Below, piece by piece: positions 5,275 through 5,900 of a stretch of DNA of 5,900 bases. The notes under the pieces were generated by a model. That model saw only the letters and a program-made list of their open reading frames with translations. It ran no database searches and had not been told where the DNA came from. The position numbers and the translations under genes were made by a program. This DNA is from JAAYYM01 sp964483545 (lineage in GTDB: Bacteria > Bacillota > Clostridia > Lachnospirales > Lachnospiraceae). Numbering within the stretch: the first letter of the stretch is position 1; each line of letters starts with the position of its first letter. The stretch is from positions 1-5,900 of the forward strand of contig CAZACC010000120.1 of NCBI GenBank assembly GCA_964483545.1, written 5' to 3'.

Positions 5275-5900
5275 CTATACCTGATCACTATACTTTTCCA
5301 CAAATGAATCTACATCATCAAACTCCGTCACATGTTCACGCATCCACGTCTCATCATGCTCCCACCATTTGATTTTCTTCAGCTTTTCTACTGTAGCCTC
5401 ATCAAAGCGATCTCCAATCTTCTTAGCCGGAACCCCTACGTAAATTCCATATGGTTCCACATCTCTGGTGACCAATGAACATGCTCCAATAATTGCACCA
5501 TCACCTATTGTAACACCCGCCAAGATGCGCACATCGCTTGCGATCCAGACATCATTTCCGATAAGGACCTGATATGAATCCTGCAAAGTCCTGCCATTGT
5601 GACCTGTTTCACCGTTGCAATCCATTTCACCGTTGTGATCCGTTTCACTGTCCTGCCCTTTTGACATTCTATGATTCACTGGAAATTTCTGTTCTTCAAA
5701 TACCGTCTTATTTCGATACGTGTAGCCCAGTGTTTCCCTTGCAGAATAAAATGCAGAATGCGTTGACACGAGCTTTCCCTTCACAGGATGCTGTCCGATG
5801 ACGATTTCCACATTTGGTGCAATGCTGCAGTAACGTCCGATTTTCGCTTCGGAAATATTGGAATACCGATTGATATTCGTTCCATATCCAATATAAGAAT
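5275..5900 (-). CDS. CatB/XAT-like left-handed beta-helix acyltransferase, N-terminus cut by window edge
   Basis: The frame is open to the right edge and gives 207 visible residues. A GTG at 5811 is internal, because the frame reads SYIGYGTNINRYSN and KIGRYCSIAPNVEI before it. These are hexapeptide ([LIV]-G-x4) turns of a left-handed beta-helix. THSAFYS (about 46-52 of the visible part) carries the histidine expected to act as base in xenobiotic-type acetyltransferases. IGNDVWIASDVRILAGVTIG (113-132) and GVPAKKI (155-161) complete the coil. The C-terminal RFDEATVEKLKKIKWWEHDE helix is typical of the CatB/Vat branch. The enzyme should transfer an acetyl or acyl group from its CoA thioester in the cytosol. 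Next to two half-transporters, a glycan or lipid-linked sugar acceptor is more likely than an antibiotic, but that is inference. A tandem-repeat loop interrupts it at residues 84-102. Confidence 0.88.
   Translation of the reverse strand, partial: SYIGYGTNINRYSNISEAKIGRYCSIAPNVEIVIGQHPVKGKLVSTHSAFYSARETLGYTYRNKTVFEEQKFPVNHRMSKGQDSETDHNGEMDCNGETGHNGRTLQDSYQVLIGNDVWIASDVRILAGVTIGDGAIIGACSLVTRDVEPYGIYVGVPAKKIGDRFDEATVEKLKKIKWWEHDETWMREHVTEFDDVDSFVEKYSDQV
5588..5665. repeat. Flanking 16-bp direct repeats around the tandem array
   Basis: GTCCTGCCATTGTGAC (5588-5603) and GTCCTGCCCTTTTGAC (5650-5665) match at 14 of 16 bases. They bracket the 18-bp array at an offset of 62 bp. Because 62 is not a multiple of three, the copies are read in different frames, encoding parts of HNGRT and SKGQD. 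This suggests slippage or local duplication at DNA level rather than selection for a protein repeat. Confidence 0.5.
5599..5652 (-). repeat. Three-copy 18-bp in-frame tandem repeat inside the acyltransferase
   Basis: Three consecutive 18-base units (5599-5616, 5617-5634, 5635-5652) share the core TTTCACCGTT or a close variant in plus-strand terms. They encode DSETDH, NGEMDC and NGETGH. The units are hydrophilic and do not fit the beta-helix hexapeptide pattern. They probably form an exposed loop between the catalytic THSAFYS region and the IGNDVWI coil. Copy number could change without breaking the frame. Confidence 0.75.

Overview
The window looks like a chromosomal segment of a Clostridia bacterium, most likely Lachnospiraceae. 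The grounds are strong AGGAGG-type ribosome binding sites, near-consensus sigma-A promoters, a DUF6106-like small membrane protein and a membrane-anchored solute-binding-like protein of a type I associate with that family. The family assignment is inference from memory of protein families, not from a search.

Layout, left to right: (1) 1-320, minus, the N-terminal part of a PocR-like sensory protein that runs off the left edge, with a consensus promoter just upstream; (2) 446-1213, minus, a six-segment membrane protein of ABC-2 permease type; (3) 1243-1342, exactly 100 N, an assembly gap, so adjacency across it is not observed; (4) 1351-2808, minus, complete guaB (IMP dehydrogenase) with its own consensus promoter; (5) 2914-3414, minus, a DUF6106-like membrane protein with a leader hairpin; (6) 3415-3714, a divergent intergenic region with two outward-facing promoters and, between them, two matched palindromes 31 bp apart; (7) 3715-4401, plus, a membrane-anchored extracytoplasmic protein; (8) 4393-5900, minus, a likely three-gene operon: a CatB-like hexapeptide acyltransferase (truncated by the right edge), then two four-helix EamA/SMR-type half-transporters joined by an ATGA overlap.

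How the genes may work together: guaB is housekeeping (first committed step of GMP synthesis). The acyltransferase and paired half-transporters resemble a cell-envelope glycoconjugate or lipid-linked sugar modification and translocation unit, but their substrate cannot be read from sequence. The divergent pair (DUF6106-like protein and anchored extracytoplasmic protein) shares a candidate operator region. For three genes the longest open frame starts too far upstream; promoter and ribosome-binding-site positions support shorter proteins, and those starts are used here.

The most interesting non-coding signal is the pair of palindromes at 3554-3567 and 3585-3597, where both arms differ between copies in a way that keeps the symmetry. 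The most unusual coding signal is an 18-bp in-frame tandem repeat inside the acyltransferase. I see no convincing evidence of a wholly new multi-gene system, phage, CRISPR array, IS element, tRNA or rRNA here.
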